DNA of 35,437 nucleotides from Betaproteobacteria bacterium RIFCSPLOWO2_12_FULL_64_23 (GCA_001770575.1 MERK01000069.1:1-35437), one strand, 5' to 3'; counted from the first letter of the stretch, positions 8,201 to 20,792 are shown. Notes: generated from the sequence alone by a model not told the origin. Numbers and translations are program-made.

Positions 8201-8301
8201 AATTTGGCGCTGGCGTGAATGCGGGAAACCGGCGACGAATCGCACCCACCCTGTCAGTTGCAATCTCGCCTGGCGCGTCACTCAGCATGGAGCGATTATA
8301 A

Positions 8302-9348
8302 ATGGATATCTCTGAACTGCTTGCCTTCGTGGTCAAGAACAAGGCATCGGACCTGCATCTGTCGTCGGGTCTGCCGCCGATGATCCGCGTGCACGGTGAC
8401 ATCAAGCGCATAAACCTGCCGGCAATGGAGCATAAAGACGTCCACGGCATGATTTACGACATCATGAACGACGGCCAGCGCAAGTTCTACGAAGAGAACC
8501 TGGAGTGCGACTTCTCCTTCGCCATCCCCGGGTTGGCGCGCTTTCGCGTCAACGCGTTCGTGCAGAACCGCGGCGCTGCGGCGGTGATGCGGACCATTCC
8601 GTCCAAGATCCTGTCGCTCGCCGATCTCAAGTGTCCGAAGATCTTTGAATCAATCGCCGACCAGCCGCGGGGCGTGGTACTGGTGACCGGACCGACCGGA
8701 TCGGGCAAATCCACCACGCTGGCGGCGATGGTCAACCACAAGAACGAAACCGAAGAAGGCCACATCCTCACCATCGAGGACCCGATCGAGTTCGTGCACG
8801 AGTCGAAGAAATGCCTGATCAACCAGCGCGAGGTCGGACCGCATACCCTGTCGTTCAACAACGCGCTGCGCAGCGCGTTGCGTGAGGACCCGGACGTGAT
8901 CCTGGTGGGGGAGATGCGCGACCTGGAAACCATCCGCCTGGCGCTGTCCGGCGCGGAAACCGGCCACCTGGTATTCGGCACGCTGCACACCAGTTCGGCG
9001 GCGAAGACCATCGACCGCATCGTCGACGTATTTCCGGCTGCCGAGAAGGACATGATCCGCGCGATGATCTCCACCTCCCTGCGGGCGATCATTTCGCAGA
9101 CGCTGCTCAAGACCAAGGACGGTTCCGGCCGCATCGCGGCGCACGAGATCATGATCGGCACGCCCGCCATTAACAATCTGATCCGCGAGGCCAAGATCGC
9201 ACAAATGTACTCGGCGATCCAGACCGGTCAGCAATTCGGCATGCAGACGCTGGACCAGAATCTGCAGGACCTGGTCAAGAAGAACGTAATCTCCAACGCG
9301 GAAGCGCGCAGCAAAGCGGCCAATAAAGACAACTTCCCGGGCGCCTAG
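8302..9348 (+). CDS. pilT: Type IV pilus retraction ATPase PilT
   Basis: A 348-residue hexameric AAA-like secretion ATPase that depolymerises type IV pili for twitching motility, acting at the cytoplasmic face of the pilus machine. The N-terminal PAS-like domain starts MDISELLAFVVKNKASDLHL. Walker A GPTGSGKST is at residues 130-138. The Asp box is around TIEDPIEF near 157, Walker B is LVGEMRD near 201 and the His box is HLVFGTLHTSS near 222. The C-terminal LRAIISQTLL and GMQTLDQ segments are also typical. GGAG at 8289-8292 lies 9 bases before the ATG. It sits next to yggS (divergent) and pilU (118 bases downstream), a standard proteobacterial arrangement. Confidence 0.97.
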   Translation: MDISELLAFVVKNKASDLHLSSGLPPMIRVHGDIKRINLPAMEHKDVHGMIYDIMNDGQRKFYEENLECDFSFAIPGLARFRVNAFVQNRGAAAVMRTIPSKILSLADLKCPKIFESIADQPRGVVLVTGPTGSGKSTTLAAMVNHKNETEEGHILTIEDPIEFVHESKKCLINQREVGPHTLSFNNALRSALREDPDVILVGEMRDLETIRLALSGAETGHLVFGTLHTSSAAKTIDRIVDVFPAAEKDMIRAMISTSLRAIISQTLLKTKDGSGRIAAHEIMIGTPAINNLIREAKIAQMYSAIQTGQQFGMQTLDQNLQDLVKKNVISNAEARSKAANKDNFPGA

Positions 9349-9362
9349 CAGGCGGAGTTTGC

Positions 9363-9381
9363 GCCGAAGCCCGACTTCGGC
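9363..9381 (+). terminator. Hairpin between pilT and pilU
   Basis: GCCGAAG (9363-9369) pairs perfectly with CTTCGGC (9375-9381) around a 5-base loop, 15 bases after the pilT stop. No T-run follows, so it is either a weak terminator or an mRNA 3' stabilising structure. It would help separate pilT and pilU expression. Confidence 0.4.
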
Positions 9382-9466
9382 CCAAACGCAGTCAAGAGCA
9401 CAACGGGCCCGGCCGCCGCTACGGTTTTCGGGTATATTCTGTACGAAATCGTGATAGAGGTGAATT

Positions 9467-10603
9467 ATGGATAGCAGCCAGTCAACCAAGTTCATGTACG
9501 ACCTGCTGCGGCTGATGCTGAGCAAGAAGGCTTCCGACCTGTTCATCACCGTGGACTTCCCGCCGGCGATCAAGCTCGACGGGAAAATGACGCCGGTGAT
9601 GGACCAGAAGCTCACCAGCCAGCATACCGCCGAGCTGGTGCGCGCGATGATGAACGACAAACAGGCGGCCGAATTCGAAGCGAACAAAGAGTGCAACTTC
9701 GCCATCTCTCCTTCCGGCATCGGACGCTTTCGCGTGAACTGCTTCGTACAGCAGTCGAGGATCGGCATGGTGCTGCGCACGATTACCACGACCATACCCA
9801 AGATCGAAGACCTGGGACTGCCGCCGGTGCTCAAAGACGTGGTGATGAACAAGCGCGGCCTGGTGATCATGGTGGGGGGCACCGGCTCGGGCAAGTCGAC
9901 CACGCTGGCGGCGATGATCGGCTATCGCAACCACAACAGCTACGGCCATATCATCACCATCGAGGATCCGGTCGAGTACGTGCACCCGCACATCAACTGC
10001 CTGATCACCCAGCGCGAAGTGGGCGTGGATACGGTTTCCTGGGAAGCGGCGCTGCACAACACCCTGCGCCAGGCTCCGGACGTGATTCTGATCGGCGAGA
10101 TCCGCTCGAGGGAGACCATGGAGCACGCCGTCGCCTTTGCCGAAACCGGCCACTTGTGCATGGGCACGCTGCACGCCAACAGCGCCAATCAGGCGCTGGA
10201 CCGCATCATCAATTTCTTCCCCGAGGAACGCCGGACGCAGCTGTTGATGGACTTGTCGCTCAACCTCAAGGCACTGGTGTCGCAGCGGCTGATCCCCCTG
10301 AAGGAAGGCAAGGGGCGCGCTGCCGCGATCGAGATCATGCTCAACTCGCCGTTGATCGCCGACCTGATTTTCAAGGGCGAAGTGCACGAAATAAAGGAAA
10401 TCATGAAGAAGTCGCGCGAACTGGGCATGCAGACCTTCGACCAGGCGTTGTTCGACCTGTACGAGGCAGGCAAGATCAGCTACGAGGACGCCCTGAGGAA
10501 CGCCGATTCGGTCAACGATCTGCGTCTTAACATCAAGCTGCACGGCAAAGAATCGCAGAATCGCGACATCAGCGCGGGCATCGAGCACCTGAACATCGTC
10601 TGA
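9467..10603 (+). CDS. pilU: PilT-like retraction ATPase PilU
   Basis: A 378-residue paralogue of PilT, known as an accessory retraction ATPase that works with PilT under load. The N-terminus MDSSQSTKFMYDLLRLMLSK and KASDLFITVDFPPAIK are PilU-like. Walker A is GGTGSGKST at residues 137-145, followed by TIEDPVEYVHP near 165, Walker B LIGEIRS near 205 and HLCMGTLHANSANQALDR near 226. The C-terminal extension beyond the PilT length (LRLNIKLHGKESQ and a short tail) also favours PilU. The Shine-Dalgarno GAGGTGA sits directly before ATG 9467. A TATATT at 9433-9438 might be a -10 element but no matching -35 was seen. It converges with gyrB. Confidence 0.95.
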   Translation: MDSSQSTKFMYDLLRLMLSKKASDLFITVDFPPAIKLDGKMTPVMDQKLTSQHTAELVRAMMNDKQAAEFEANKECNFAISPSGIGRFRVNCFVQQSRIGMVLRTITTTIPKIEDLGLPPVLKDVVMNKRGLVIMVGGTGSGKSTTLAAMIGYRNHNSYGHIITIEDPVEYVHPHINCLITQREVGVDTVSWEAALHNTLRQAPDVILIGEIRSRETMEHAVAFAETGHLCMGTLHANSANQALDRIINFFPEERRTQLLMDLSLNLKALVSQRLIPLKEGKGRAAAIEIMLNSPLIADLIFKGEVHEIKEIMKKSRELGMQTFDQALFDLYEAGKISYEDALRNADSVNDLRLNIKLHGKESQNRDISAGIEHLNIV

Positions 10604-10619
10604 TCCCTGCGACGCCGGG

Positions 10620-10650
10620 GCGCTGCGCGGATCCTGTCCCGCCGCAGCGC
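10620..10650. terminator. Hairpin between convergent pilU and gyrB
   Basis: GCGCTGCG (10620-10627) and CGCAGCGC (10643-10650) form a perfect 8-bp stem with a 15-base loop, in the 49-base gap where two operons converge. There is no clear T-run on either strand. The location argues for a shared bidirectional terminator. Confidence 0.45.
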
Positions 10651-10652
10651 GG

Positions 10653-14253
<3,601 letters not shown>

Positions 14254-14451
14254 TATATCTTCCTGATAATGATGATAATGCAGCGTGTTTCCGGGGATAT
14301 CTCTCTATTGTTCTTTGTATTCATGTTGCTAAATCATGTTTCTCGCTTGTATAAGCCTGTGGGGGCTTTTTTATGCTTTGTGGACAGAATGGCGCGCGCG
14401 GCAAAAGGGCGATTAGTCCACAGGATGCGACAAAGTTATCAGCTGCGGACC
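14254..14451. other. dnaA-dnaN intergenic region with degenerate DnaA boxes (candidate oriC part)
   Basis: A 198-base gap that is visibly more A/T-rich than the genes around it, especially 14254-14340. Two 7-of-9 matches to the DnaA box TTATCCACA are present: TAGTCCACA at 14414-14422 (plus) and CTGTCCACA at 14387-14379 (minus). Weaker half-sites are the CCACA at 14366-14358 (minus) and TTATC at 14435. Clustered weak boxes beside AT-rich DNA next to dnaA suggest an origin component or DnaA autoregulation. It also carries the dnaN leader. No conserved small gene is seen. Confidence 0.45.
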
Positions 14452-15789
14452 TCATCCTTTTAGCACCTGCTCGAGCACGTGGTAATCGTGGTTGAGTTCG
14501 GTATGCTTCTCGCGCAGCGAAGCGATCGTGCGGCACGCATGCAGCACGGTCGTGTGATCGCGGTTGCCAAACGCATCGCCGATGTCTGGCAGGCTGTGCT
14601 GCGTCAGTTCCTTCGCCAGCGCCATGGCCATCTGCCGCGGCCGGGCGACATTGCGGCTGCGTTTTTTTGAATGCATGTCGGAAATCTTGATCTTGTAGAA
14701 TTCCGCCACGGTTTTTTGAATATTGTCGATTGAAATTTGACGGTTCTGCACCGATAGCAGATCCTTGAGCGCTTCCTTGGCCAGATCGAGCGAAATGTCC
14801 TTGCCATTGAAACGGGAAAAGGCGATCACGCTTTTCAGCGCACCCTCCAATTCGCGCACATTGGAGCGAATGTGTTTGGCGATGAAGAAAGCGACCTCCT
14901 CGTCCAGGCGCACCGAGATGGCTTCGGCTTTTTTAAGAACGATGGCGACGCGCATCTCCTGTTCCGGGGGCTCGATGCCGACAGAAAGCCCCCAGGAAAA
15001 GCGCGATTTAAGCCTCTCTTCTATGCCGCTGATGTCTTTGGGGTAAGTGTCGCAGGTGATGATCACCTGTTTGTGCGCCTCTATCAGCGCGTTGAACGCG
15101 TAGAAAAACTCTTCCTGGGTGCGGTCCTTGCCGCTGAAGAACTGGATATCGTCGATCAACAGCAGATCGAGCGAATGGTAGTAGCGCTTGAACTCGTCGA
15201 AGGACTTCTGATGGTAGGCGCGCACCACGTCGGAGATGTACTGCGCCGCGTGCAGATAACGCACCTTGGCGGTGGGGTGTTGCGCCAGTACGTTGTTGCC
15301 CACAGCGTGGATCAAGTGCGTCTTGCCCAGGCCGACGCCGCCATAGACGAACAGGGGGTTGTAGGAGGTGCCGGGGTGCTCGGACACCTGCAGCCCCGCC
15401 GCGCGCGCGAGCTGGTTGGCCTTGCCGATCACGAAATTGTCGAAAGTAAACTCCGGAATCAGGCCTGCTTTCTCGTGGCCGCTGGAACGCCGGCGCGCAG
15501 GCTGGGTGATCGAGGCGGCCTCCGCCGGCTTGGCTGTCGCCGCCCCGGTTTGCGCCATGGCCAGGCTTACGCGAATGGGAGAGGAAAAATACTCGGCCGC
15601 CATCGCCTCGATTCGGGCGAGGTAGCGGTTCTTGATCCAGTCCAAGACGAAGCGGTTCGGCGCGAGGAGAGCAATCTGCCCGGAGGGCGTCTTGCTGTCG
15701 AGTCGGAGCGGCTTGATCCAGGTGTTGAACTGCTGTGCCGGCAGCTCATTTTCTAAGCGGCTCAGGCAGGAAAGCCAGAATCTTTCCAT
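14452..15789 (-). CDS. dnaA: Chromosomal replication initiator DnaA
   Basis: A 445-residue AAA+ initiator that binds DnaA boxes and melts the origin. Domain I begins [20 protein letters not shown] with F-N-T-W-I-K-P-L. Domain II is a short linker of about residues 80-110. Domain III has [19 protein letters not shown] (Walker A about 149-157), [20 protein letters not shown] (Walker B about 209-216) and SRFSWGLSV. Domain IV carries [20 protein letters not shown] and the DNA-binding signature [15 protein letters not shown]. The length is slightly short owing to the brief domain II. It is the first gene of the minus-strand dnaA-dnaN-gyrB group, divergent from rpmH. A perfect DnaA box 77 bases upstream suggests autoregulation. 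Confidence 0.98.
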   Translation of the reverse strand: MERFWLSCLSRLENELPAQQFNTWIKPLRLDSKTPSGQIALLAPNRFVLDWIKNRYLARIEAMAAEYFSSPIRVSLAMAQTGAATAKPAEAASITQPARRRSSGHEKAGLIPEFTFDNFVIGKANQLARAAGLQVSEHPGTSYNPLFVYGGVGLGKTHLIHAVGNNVLAQHPTAKVRYLHAAQYISDVVRAYHQKSFDEFKRYYHSLDLLLIDDIQFFSGKDRTQEEFFYAFNALIEAHKQVIITCDTYPKDISGIEERLKSRFSWGLSVGIEPPEQEMRVAIVLKKAEAISVRLDEEVAFFIAKHIRSNVRELEGALKSVIAFSRFNGKDISLDLAKEALKDLLSVQNRQISIDNIQKTVAEFYKIKISDMHSKKRSRNVARPRQMAMALAKELTQHSLPDIGDAFGNRDHTTVLHACRTIASLREKHTELNHDYHVLEQVLKG

Positions 15790-15865
15790 AGCCCTGTTTT
15801 AGTATGTAAAGAAGCTCGGGATTGAAGACGAAATCGAGCTTGTATTTTATCCTTTCGCCGAGAAG

Positions 15866-15874
15866 TTATCCACA
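15866..15874 (+). promoter_or_regulatory. Perfect DnaA box upstream of dnaA
   Basis: TTATCCACA matches the strong DnaA box consensus exactly and lies in the 181-base dnaA-rpmH divergent region. A 6-of-9 site, TTATCCTTT, sits 19 bases to its left at 15847-15855. It could serve origin function, dnaA autoregulation, or both. Confidence 0.8.
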
Positions 15875-15905
15875 GGCATTTATTCCGTTGGAGTTCATGC
15901 TGACG

Positions 15906-15935
15906 TTGACACAAAACGCCATTTTGAGGTTAAAT
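15906..15935 (+). promoter_or_regulatory. Sigma-70 promoter for rpmH-rnpA-yidD-yidC
   Basis: TTGACA (15906-15911, perfect -35) and TTAAAT (15930-15935, 4 of 6 for -10) are separated by 18 bases. The predicted start point near 15942 gives a leader of about 30 bases before the rpmH ATG. It lies just downstream of the perfect DnaA box, so replication initiation and ribosomal gene expression may influence each other. Confidence 0.6.
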
Positions 15936-15970
15936 ACCGGGTTCTGTCGCAAGCGAGAAAGAATCCCGAG

Positions 15971-16105
15971 ATGAAGCGCACTTATCAGCCCTCCGTTACC
16001 CGTAGAAAACGCACCCACGGCTTTCTAGTGCGCATGCGCACCCGCGGCGGCCGCGCGGTCATTCGCGCACGCCGGGCCCGCGGCCGGGCCCGCCTTTCGG
16101 TTTGA
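15971..16105 (+). CDS. rpmH: 50S ribosomal protein L34
   Basis: A 44-residue basic ribosomal protein. The start [20 protein letters not shown], followed by [10 protein letters not shown] and a basic tail ending RARLSV, is the L34 family sequence over its whole length. The usual C-terminus is R-R-A-K-G-R-x-R-L-S/A; here arginines replace some of the lysines ([12 protein letters not shown]), in line with the GC-rich composition. The gene is transcribed away from dnaA and its stop is overlapped by the TTG start of rnpA (TTGA). The rpmH-rnpA pair is nearly universal beside dnaA in bacteria. Confidence 0.97.
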   Translation: MKRTYQPSVTRRKRTHGFLVRMRTRGGRAVIRARRARGRARLSV

Positions 16106-16464
16106 GGTCAAGCTCCCAGTTCCGCTTCTCCAGGGAGCAAAGGCTGCGCCGCAAGGCGCAAATTACGTCAGTGCTAGCCCGCGGCCGGGCCACAGGCGGC
16201 GGTGGCATGCAGTTGCATTCGATAGCTAGCGATAGCGGTCCGCGACTGGGTGTGATCGCCGGCCGCCACGCCTGGCCCCGAGCAGTCGACCGCAACCGCT
16301 TCCGGCGCCTGGTGCGCGAGACCTTCCGCCTGCTGCAGCACCGGCTGCAGTCGCGCGACTATGTCGTCAGGGCGCGCAACCCGCAGCGCGGCGAGCCTAG
16401 CGGCGCCGAAATCGAGAGGCTGCTTGTTGTGTGGTGTGCGACTGAAGGACAGAGGCAAGCGTGA
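16102..16464 (+). CDS. rnpA: Ribonuclease P protein component
   Basis: A 120-residue basic protein that binds the RNase P RNA and helps recognise pre-tRNA 5' leaders. The N-terminal [20 protein letters not shown] corresponds to the F-x-R-x-x-R-L-x-x-x-x-x-F block. The central [19 protein letters not shown] (about residues 60-78) is the signature RNR motif. DYVVRARNP follows near 87. The start is TTG 16102, overlapping the rpmH stop; no ATG or GTG upstream gives a better family match. The stop overlaps the GTG start of yidD as GTGA. Coupling through rpmH-rnpA-yidD is therefore likely. Confidence 0.93.
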   Translation: MRSSSQFRFSREQRLRRKAQITSVLARGRATGGGGMQLHSIASDSGPRLGVIAGRHAWPRAVDRNRFRRLVRETFRLLQHRLQSRDYVVRARNPQRGEPSGAEIERLLVVWCATEGQRQA

Positions 16465-16670
16465 GCAGGCTTCTACTCGCCCTGATCAAAACATACCGCT
16501 ACTGCCTGAGCCCGTTGCTCGGGCCGAGTTGCCGCTTTTTACCTACTTGTTCGGATTATGCTGTGCAAGCTATCGATAGACACGGCGCCGGGCACGGCGG
16601 CTGGCTTGCGCTCAAGCGCATCGCGCGTTGCCATCCCTGGCACCCCGGTGGTTACGACCCTGTTCCCTGA
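16461..16670 (+). CDS. yidD: Membrane protein insertion efficiency factor YidD
   Basis: A 69-residue small amphipathic protein of the YidD family, which associates with the inner membrane and aids insertion of proteins by Sec/YidC. The family core is complete: [20 protein letters not shown], then [20 protein letters not shown] and [19 protein letters not shown], with three conserved cysteines. The start is GTG 16461, overlapping the rnpA stop. yidC begins 6 bases after its stop. The rnpA-yidD-yidC order supports the assignment. Confidence 0.95.
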   Translation: MSRLLLALIKTYRYCLSPLLGPSCRFLPTCSDYAVQAIDRHGAGHGGWLALKRIARCHPWHPGGYDPVP

Positions 16671-16676
16671 ACTCCC

Positions 16677-18338
16677 ATGGATACGCAACGACTGATTCTG
16701 TTTTTCGTGTTTTCATTCTCATTGCTGCTGCTGTGGGACGCCTGGCAGAAGGAGCAGCGCCCGCCCGTCCCCGCGACCGCGCAAAGCGGAAAACAGGGTC
16801 CGGCTCAGGCGACAGTGCCTAGCCCGAGTGTGCCGACGCAGACAAAGCCCGCGTTGCAGCGACAGGCGGGTGATGCCATACCGCCGACCAAAGCGACAAC
16901 AGGGAAACACGAGAATCTCCGGGTCAAGACCGATAATTTCATTGTCGACATCGATTTGCAAGGCGGCGATATCGTGCGCCTGGAGATGCTCAAGCAGAAA
17001 GACACGCTGGATGTGAAATTGAATTTCGTGTTGTTTGCGCCGGAGTACCGCTACGTCGCGCAAAGCGGCCTGATTGGTTCCGGCCTACCGACGCACAAGA
17101 CGGTCTATACCGCAGGTGCGCGAGAGTACGCGCTTGCAGACGGGCAGGACCAGCTGCGGATACGGCTGGAGGCTCCCGGCCCAGAGGGGGTGAAGACAGC
17201 AAAAACGCTTACCTTCCATCGCGCCAGTTATCTCGTCGACATTACCCATGAAATCGTCAATGGCAGCGCCATGCCGCTGACCGCCCACGCCTATTTTCAG
17301 CTGCTGCGTGACGACAAAGCGCCTCCCGGCGACAGCTATATGCTTCAAACCTACACCGGAGCGGCGATTTATACGGAGCAGGAAAAATTCCAGAAGCTCG
17401 CCTTTGGCGACTTTGACAAGGATAAGGTCAGCGTTCCCAAGGCCACCGACAACGGCTGGATCGGCATGCTGCAACACTATTTCGTCAGCGCCTGGTTGCC
17501 AAAGGAAAAGACTCAGCGCGAGTATTACGCCAAGCGTCTGGAGGACAAACTGTACGCGGTCGGCGTGATTCTGCCGGTAACGGCAATTGCGCCCGGTGCG
17601 AGCGCCAGCGTGTCGGCTTCCCTGTATGCCGGACCGCAGGAACAGGCCGCTTTGAAGGAGATCGCGCCGGGGCTGGATCTGGTGGTCGATTACGGCTGGC
17701 TGACCGTGGTGGCGGCGCCGTTGTTCTGGCTGCTGCAATTCCTGCATAAATGGGTGGGCAACTGGGGCGTGGCCATCATCTTGCTAACCGTGCTCATCAA
17801 GGCAGTTTTCTTCCCGCTTTCGGCCGCGAGCTACAAGTCCATGGCCAAGATGAAGCTGGTGACGCCGCGCATGACCAAACTGCGCGAGCAATTCGGCAAC
17901 GACCGGGCGCGCCTGAACCAGGCGATGATGGAGTTGTACAAAACCGAGAAGATCAATCCTCTGGGCGGCTGTCTGCCGATCGTGGTGCAGATCCCGGTGT
18001 TCATTTCCCTTTATTGGGTGCTGCTCGCCAGCGTCGAATTGCGCCACGCGCCGTTCTATCTGTGGATCCATGACCTGTCAGCGCAGGACCCCTATTACGT
18101 GCTACCGCTGCTGATGATGGGCTCGATGGTGATCCAAACCAAGCTCAATCCTGTACCGCCCGATCCGGTGCAGGCGAAGGTCATGATGATCATGCCCTTC
18201 GCCTTCGGCGTGATGTTCTTTTTCTTTCCCGCCGGACTGGTGCTCTACTGGCTGGTCAATAATATTCTCTCCATCGCGCAGCAATGGCAGATTAGCCGCA
18301 TGATCGGCGCGGGCGACAAAGGCCATGCGCGGCGCTGA
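16677..18338 (+). CDS. yidC: Membrane protein insertase YidC
   Basis: A 553-residue inner-membrane insertase of the Gram-negative type. It has an N-terminal transmembrane helix at about residues 5-22 (LILFFVFSFSLLLLWDAW), a Pro/Gln-rich spacer, a large periplasmic beta domain to about residue 340, and then the five-helix conserved core. In the core, MAKMKLVTPRMTKLREQFGN is the cytoplasmic loop, INPLGGCLPIVVQIPVFISL follows, and FYLWIHDLSAQDPYYVLPLL is nearly invariant. The groove arginine of E. coli YidC (TFIVRGIMYP) aligns with lysine here (TVLIKAVFFP), which keeps the positive charge. It may be co-transcribed with yidD upstream and mnmE downstream (73-base gap). Confidence 0.97.
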   Translation: MDTQRLILFFVFSFSLLLLWDAWQKEQRPPVPATAQSGKQGPAQATVPSPSVPTQTKPALQRQAGDAIPPTKATTGKHENLRVKTDNFIVDIDLQGGDIVRLEMLKQKDTLDVKLNFVLFAPEYRYVAQSGLIGSGLPTHKTVYTAGAREYALADGQDQLRIRLEAPGPEGVKTAKTLTFHRASYLVDITHEIVNGSAMPLTAHAYFQLLRDDKAPPGDSYMLQTYTGAAIYTEQEKFQKLAFGDFDKDKVSVPKATDNGWIGMLQHYFVSAWLPKEKTQREYYAKRLEDKLYAVGVILPVTAIAPGASASVSASLYAGPQEQAALKEIAPGLDLVVDYGWLTVVAAPLFWLLQFLHKWVGNWGVAIILLTVLIKAVFFPLSAASYKSMAKMKLVTPRMTKLREQFGNDRARLNQAMMELYKTEKINPLGGCLPIVVQIPVFISLYWVLLASVELRHAPFYLWIHDLSAQDPYYVLPLLMMGSMVIQTKLNPVPPDPVQAKVMMIMPFAFGVMFFFFPAGLVLYWLVNNILSIAQQWQISRMIGAGDKGHARR

Positions 18339-18411
18339 CGCCCGGCTTGGCTGCGCCAATCCTGCCTGACCCGGACCGGGTTCCAGGAACAGCGTCTCGG
18401 AGGGCTGGTCC

Positions 18412-19755
18412 GTGACTCAGTACGATGACCCGATTGCGGCAATAGCCACCGCCCCCGGTCGCGGCGGCATAGGCGTGGTGCGGGTATCGGGCAAGAGCCT
18501 GCTGCCGCTGGTGCAGGCGCTCCTCGGTGCCACGCCCGCGCCGCGGCGCGCCCTCCGGACGGCTTTTTTCGACGCGCACGGCGCCGCCATCGACGATGGC
18601 ATCGCGCTTTATTTCCCTGCCCCGCGTTCCTACACCGGCGAGGACCTGCTCGAGCTGCAGGGCCACGGCGGCCCGGTGGTGATGCAGATGCTGCTCAAGC
18701 GCTGCCTCGAGCTGGGCGCGCGCCTGGCCGGGCCAGGCGAATTTACTCGCCGCGCGTTTCTCAACGACAAGCTCGATCTGGCCCAGGCCGAGAGCGTGGC
18801 CGACCTGATCGAAGCCGCCACCGACAGCGCTGCACGTTGCGCGCTGCGCTCGCTGCGCGGCGAGTTCTCGGCCGCGATCGAGGAGTTGGTGCGGCAACTG
18901 ATCGAGCTGCGCATGTTGGTGGAGGCGACGCTCGATTTTCCCGAAGAGGAACTCGATCCGCTGGACCGGGCCGACGTCAAGGGACGCCACGCCCGGCTAA
19001 CCGGCGCGATCGAGACCGCGCTCAAAAAAAGCCGGCAGGGAAGCCTGTTGCGTACTGGTTTGCAGGTGGTGCTGGCGGGCCGGCCCAACGTGGGCAAGTC
19101 CAGCTTGTTGAATCGTCTGGCGGGCGAGGAACTCGCCATTGTCACCGCCATTCCGGGCACTACCCGCGACAGCGTGCGCCAGGCGATCCACATCGATGGC
19201 GTGCCGCTTAACATCGTCGACACGGCGGGCCTGCGTGATGCCCAGGACGAAGTCGAGCGCATGGGCATCGCCCGCACCTGGAGCGAGATCGGCAAAGCGG
19301 ATGTGGTGTTGTTGCTGGTCGATGCGCGCGCAGGCGTGACCAAGCGGGACCTGGAGTTGGTGGAACGCGTTCCCCAGGGTGCAAAACGTGTGTTTGTGCA
19401 CAACAAGATCGACCTCGCCGGCAACGCGCCGCGGGTGCAGCGCGGCGAGACCTCGACCAGCCTCCATCTCTCGGCCAAGACGGGCGCAGGCATGGATTTG
19501 CTGCGCGCCGAGTTGCTCGCCGTCGCCGGCTGGCAGCAGGGTGCGGAAGACCTGTTCATGGCGCGCGAGCGGCACCTCGTGGCGCTGCGCCAGGCGGCAC
19601 AGCACGCAACTCGGGCAGGGGAGCATTTCGGTCGGCCGGAGCTGTTTGCCGAGGAGTTGCGGCTGGCGCAGGAGCAACTCAACAGCATCACCGGCGAATT
19701 CGCCGCCGACGACCTGCTCGGGGAAATCTTCTCCCGTTTCTGCATCGGCAAGTGA
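18412..19755 (+). CDS. mnmE: tRNA uridine-5-carboxymethylaminomethyl modification GTPase MnmE
   Basis: A 447-residue GTPase that works with MnmG to modify U34 of tRNAs reading NNA and NNG codons. The tetrahydrofolate-binding N-terminal domain includes [20 protein letters not shown] and [18 protein letters not shown]. The G domain has G1 [12 protein letters not shown] near residue 223, G2/G3 region AIPGTTRDS and [17 protein letters not shown], and G4 NKIDL. The C-terminus ends FCIGK, the conserved C-x-G-K with the cysteine used in catalysis. The start is GTG 18412 with GGAGGG about 8 bases upstream. Its partner mnmG lies about 8.6 kb downstream, separated by a metabolic gene block. Confidence 0.97.
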   Translation: MTQYDDPIAAIATAPGRGGIGVVRVSGKSLLPLVQALLGATPAPRRALRTAFFDAHGAAIDDGIALYFPAPRSYTGEDLLELQGHGGPVVMQMLLKRCLELGARLAGPGEFTRRAFLNDKLDLAQAESVADLIEAATDSAARCALRSLRGEFSAAIEELVRQLIELRMLVEATLDFPEEELDPLDRADVKGRHARLTGAIETALKKSRQGSLLRTGLQVVLAGRPNVGKSSLLNRLAGEELAIVTAIPGTTRDSVRQAIHIDGVPLNIVDTAGLRDAQDEVERMGIARTWSEIGKADVVLLLVDARAGVTKRDLELVERVPQGAKRVFVHNKIDLAGNAPRVQRGETSTSLHLSAKTGAGMDLLRAELLAVAGWQQGAEDLFMARERHLVALRQAAQHATRAGEHFGRPELFAEELRLAQEQLNSITGEFAADDLLGEIFSRFCIGK

Positions 19756-19843
19756 CAGCGTTTCCAATGTCCTCCGGTCAGTTGAGGCGAGAAGCGTTCG
19801 CACCGCTGTTCCGCCTCGCCCGGCGCCTGAGCGCAGGAAACGC

Positions 19844-20608
19844 GTGAGCTGGGATCCGCAGCAGTACGCGCGTTTCGCCGGACAGCGTCTGCGCCCGGCG
19901 CTGGACCTGATCGCGCGCATACCGATCGAACATCCGCGGACCGTGGTCGACCTGGGTTGCGGCACCGGCAATGTCACCAAGATACTGCGCGCCCGTTGGC
20001 CCCGTGCCGGCATCACCGGCGTCGATGGCTCGCCGCAGATGCTGGCCGAGGCGAGAAAGGCAGAGGCGAACATAGGCTGGGAACAAATCGATATTGCGGC
20101 CTGGAACCCGGCGGCGCAATTCGACCTCGTGTTTTCCAACGCGGCGCTGCACTGGCTGGACGATCATCCGGCATTGTTCGCGCGACTCTCCGGGAAGGTG
20201 GCCGCCGGTGGCGCGCTGGCGGTGCAGCTGCCGCGCAATTTTGGCGCCCCTTCGCACGCCGTTATGCACGAACTGGCCTCGAGCCCGCCCTGGCGCGATG
20301 CGCTCGCCACGCTGCTTCGGCCGCAGCCCGTGCTTTCACCTGAGGCCTACTACGGCCTCCTCGCTCCAAACGCGCGCTCTCTCGACATCTGGGAGACCGA
20401 ATACCTGCAGATCCTCGAAGGCGAGAACCCGGTAGCGGAGTGGACCAAGGGCACCTGGCTTGCGCCTTTGCTCGCCGCGCTCGCGCCGGGCGCGCGTGCC
20501 GCCTTCGAATCCGAATATCGGCGCCGGGTTGCGCAGGCCTATCCACGCCAGCCGGATGGCAAGACCCTGTTTCCTTTCAGGCGCCTATTTATCGTCGCTG
20601 GCTTCTAG
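19844..20608 (+). CDS. tam: Trans-aconitate 2-methyltransferase-like SAM methyltransferase
   Basis: A 254-residue class I SAM-dependent methyltransferase resembling Tam, which methylates trans-aconitate, an inhibitor by-product of the TCA cycle. The start SWDPQQYARFAGQRLRPALD is the family's W-D-P-x-x-Y signature. Motif I is VVDLGCGTGNVTKILRARWP near residue 35. Next come GVDGSPQMLAEAR and FDLVFSNAALHWLDDHP, and the C-terminal FPFRRLFIVA. The start is GTG 19844, preceded by CAGGA. The stop codon TAG (20606-20608) contains the left TA of the MITE-like element, so the element begins exactly at the last base of the gene. Substrate assignment rests on sequence resemblance only. Confidence 0.85.
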   Translation: MSWDPQQYARFAGQRLRPALDLIARIPIEHPRTVVDLGCGTGNVTKILRARWPRAGITGVDGSPQMLAEARKAEANIGWEQIDIAAWNPAAQFDLVFSNAALHWLDDHPALFARLSGKVAAGGALAVQLPRNFGAPSHAVMHELASSPPWRDALATLLRPQPVLSPEAYYGLLAPNARSLDIWETEYLQILEGENPVAEWTKGTWLAPLLAALAPGARAAFESEYRRRVAQAYPRQPDGKTLFPFRRLFIVAGF

Positions 20609-20792
20609 TGTCCTGAGTCGTTAATTCGTTGAACTGGATTCGCCGCAGCTTCAAGCGACAGCCAAAATGCGCCGCGTTTGTCGCCAGGCGCGAAACGCGA
20701 CGAGACAGGGTTGGGCACCCGGCGAGGAGCGCGACAAAGCATGGCGGCAAACTGGCGCATTTTGTGCAGCGAATTGATGACTCAGGACACTA
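20606..20792. mobile_element. MITE-like element with terminal inverted repeats and TA duplications
   Basis: A 183-base element (20608-20790) bounded by TA at 20606-20607 and 20791-20792. The termini are inverted repeats beginning CTAGTGTCCTGAGTC on the left (from 20605) and mirrored by GACTCAGGACACTAG on the right (ending 20793). Over 24 bases they match at 22 positions and both differences are G-T type. Inner arms CAAAATGCGCC (20663-20673) and GGCGCATTTTG (20754-20764) pair perfectly, so the element can fold into one long stem. It has no transposase gene. Terminal repeats plus a TA duplication fit the IS630/Tc1-mariner group, so it is best seen as a non-autonomous MITE. It lies between tam and pckG. 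Confidence 0.75.

Noticed and set aside
9482-10588. 368-codon minus-strand open frame opposite pilU
   Set aside because: Antisense shadow of pilU with no recognisable motif.
14353-14372. AAGCC-loop-GGCTT followed by a T-run on the plus strand in the dnaA-dnaN gap
   Set aside because: The stem is only 5 bp, and genes here run on the minus strand, where no T-run follows; kept only as a possible anti-antisense terminator.
14269-14463. 64-codon plus-strand frame across the dnaA-dnaN gap
   Set aside because: It overlaps the dnaA end and candidate DnaA boxes, and no family is recognised.
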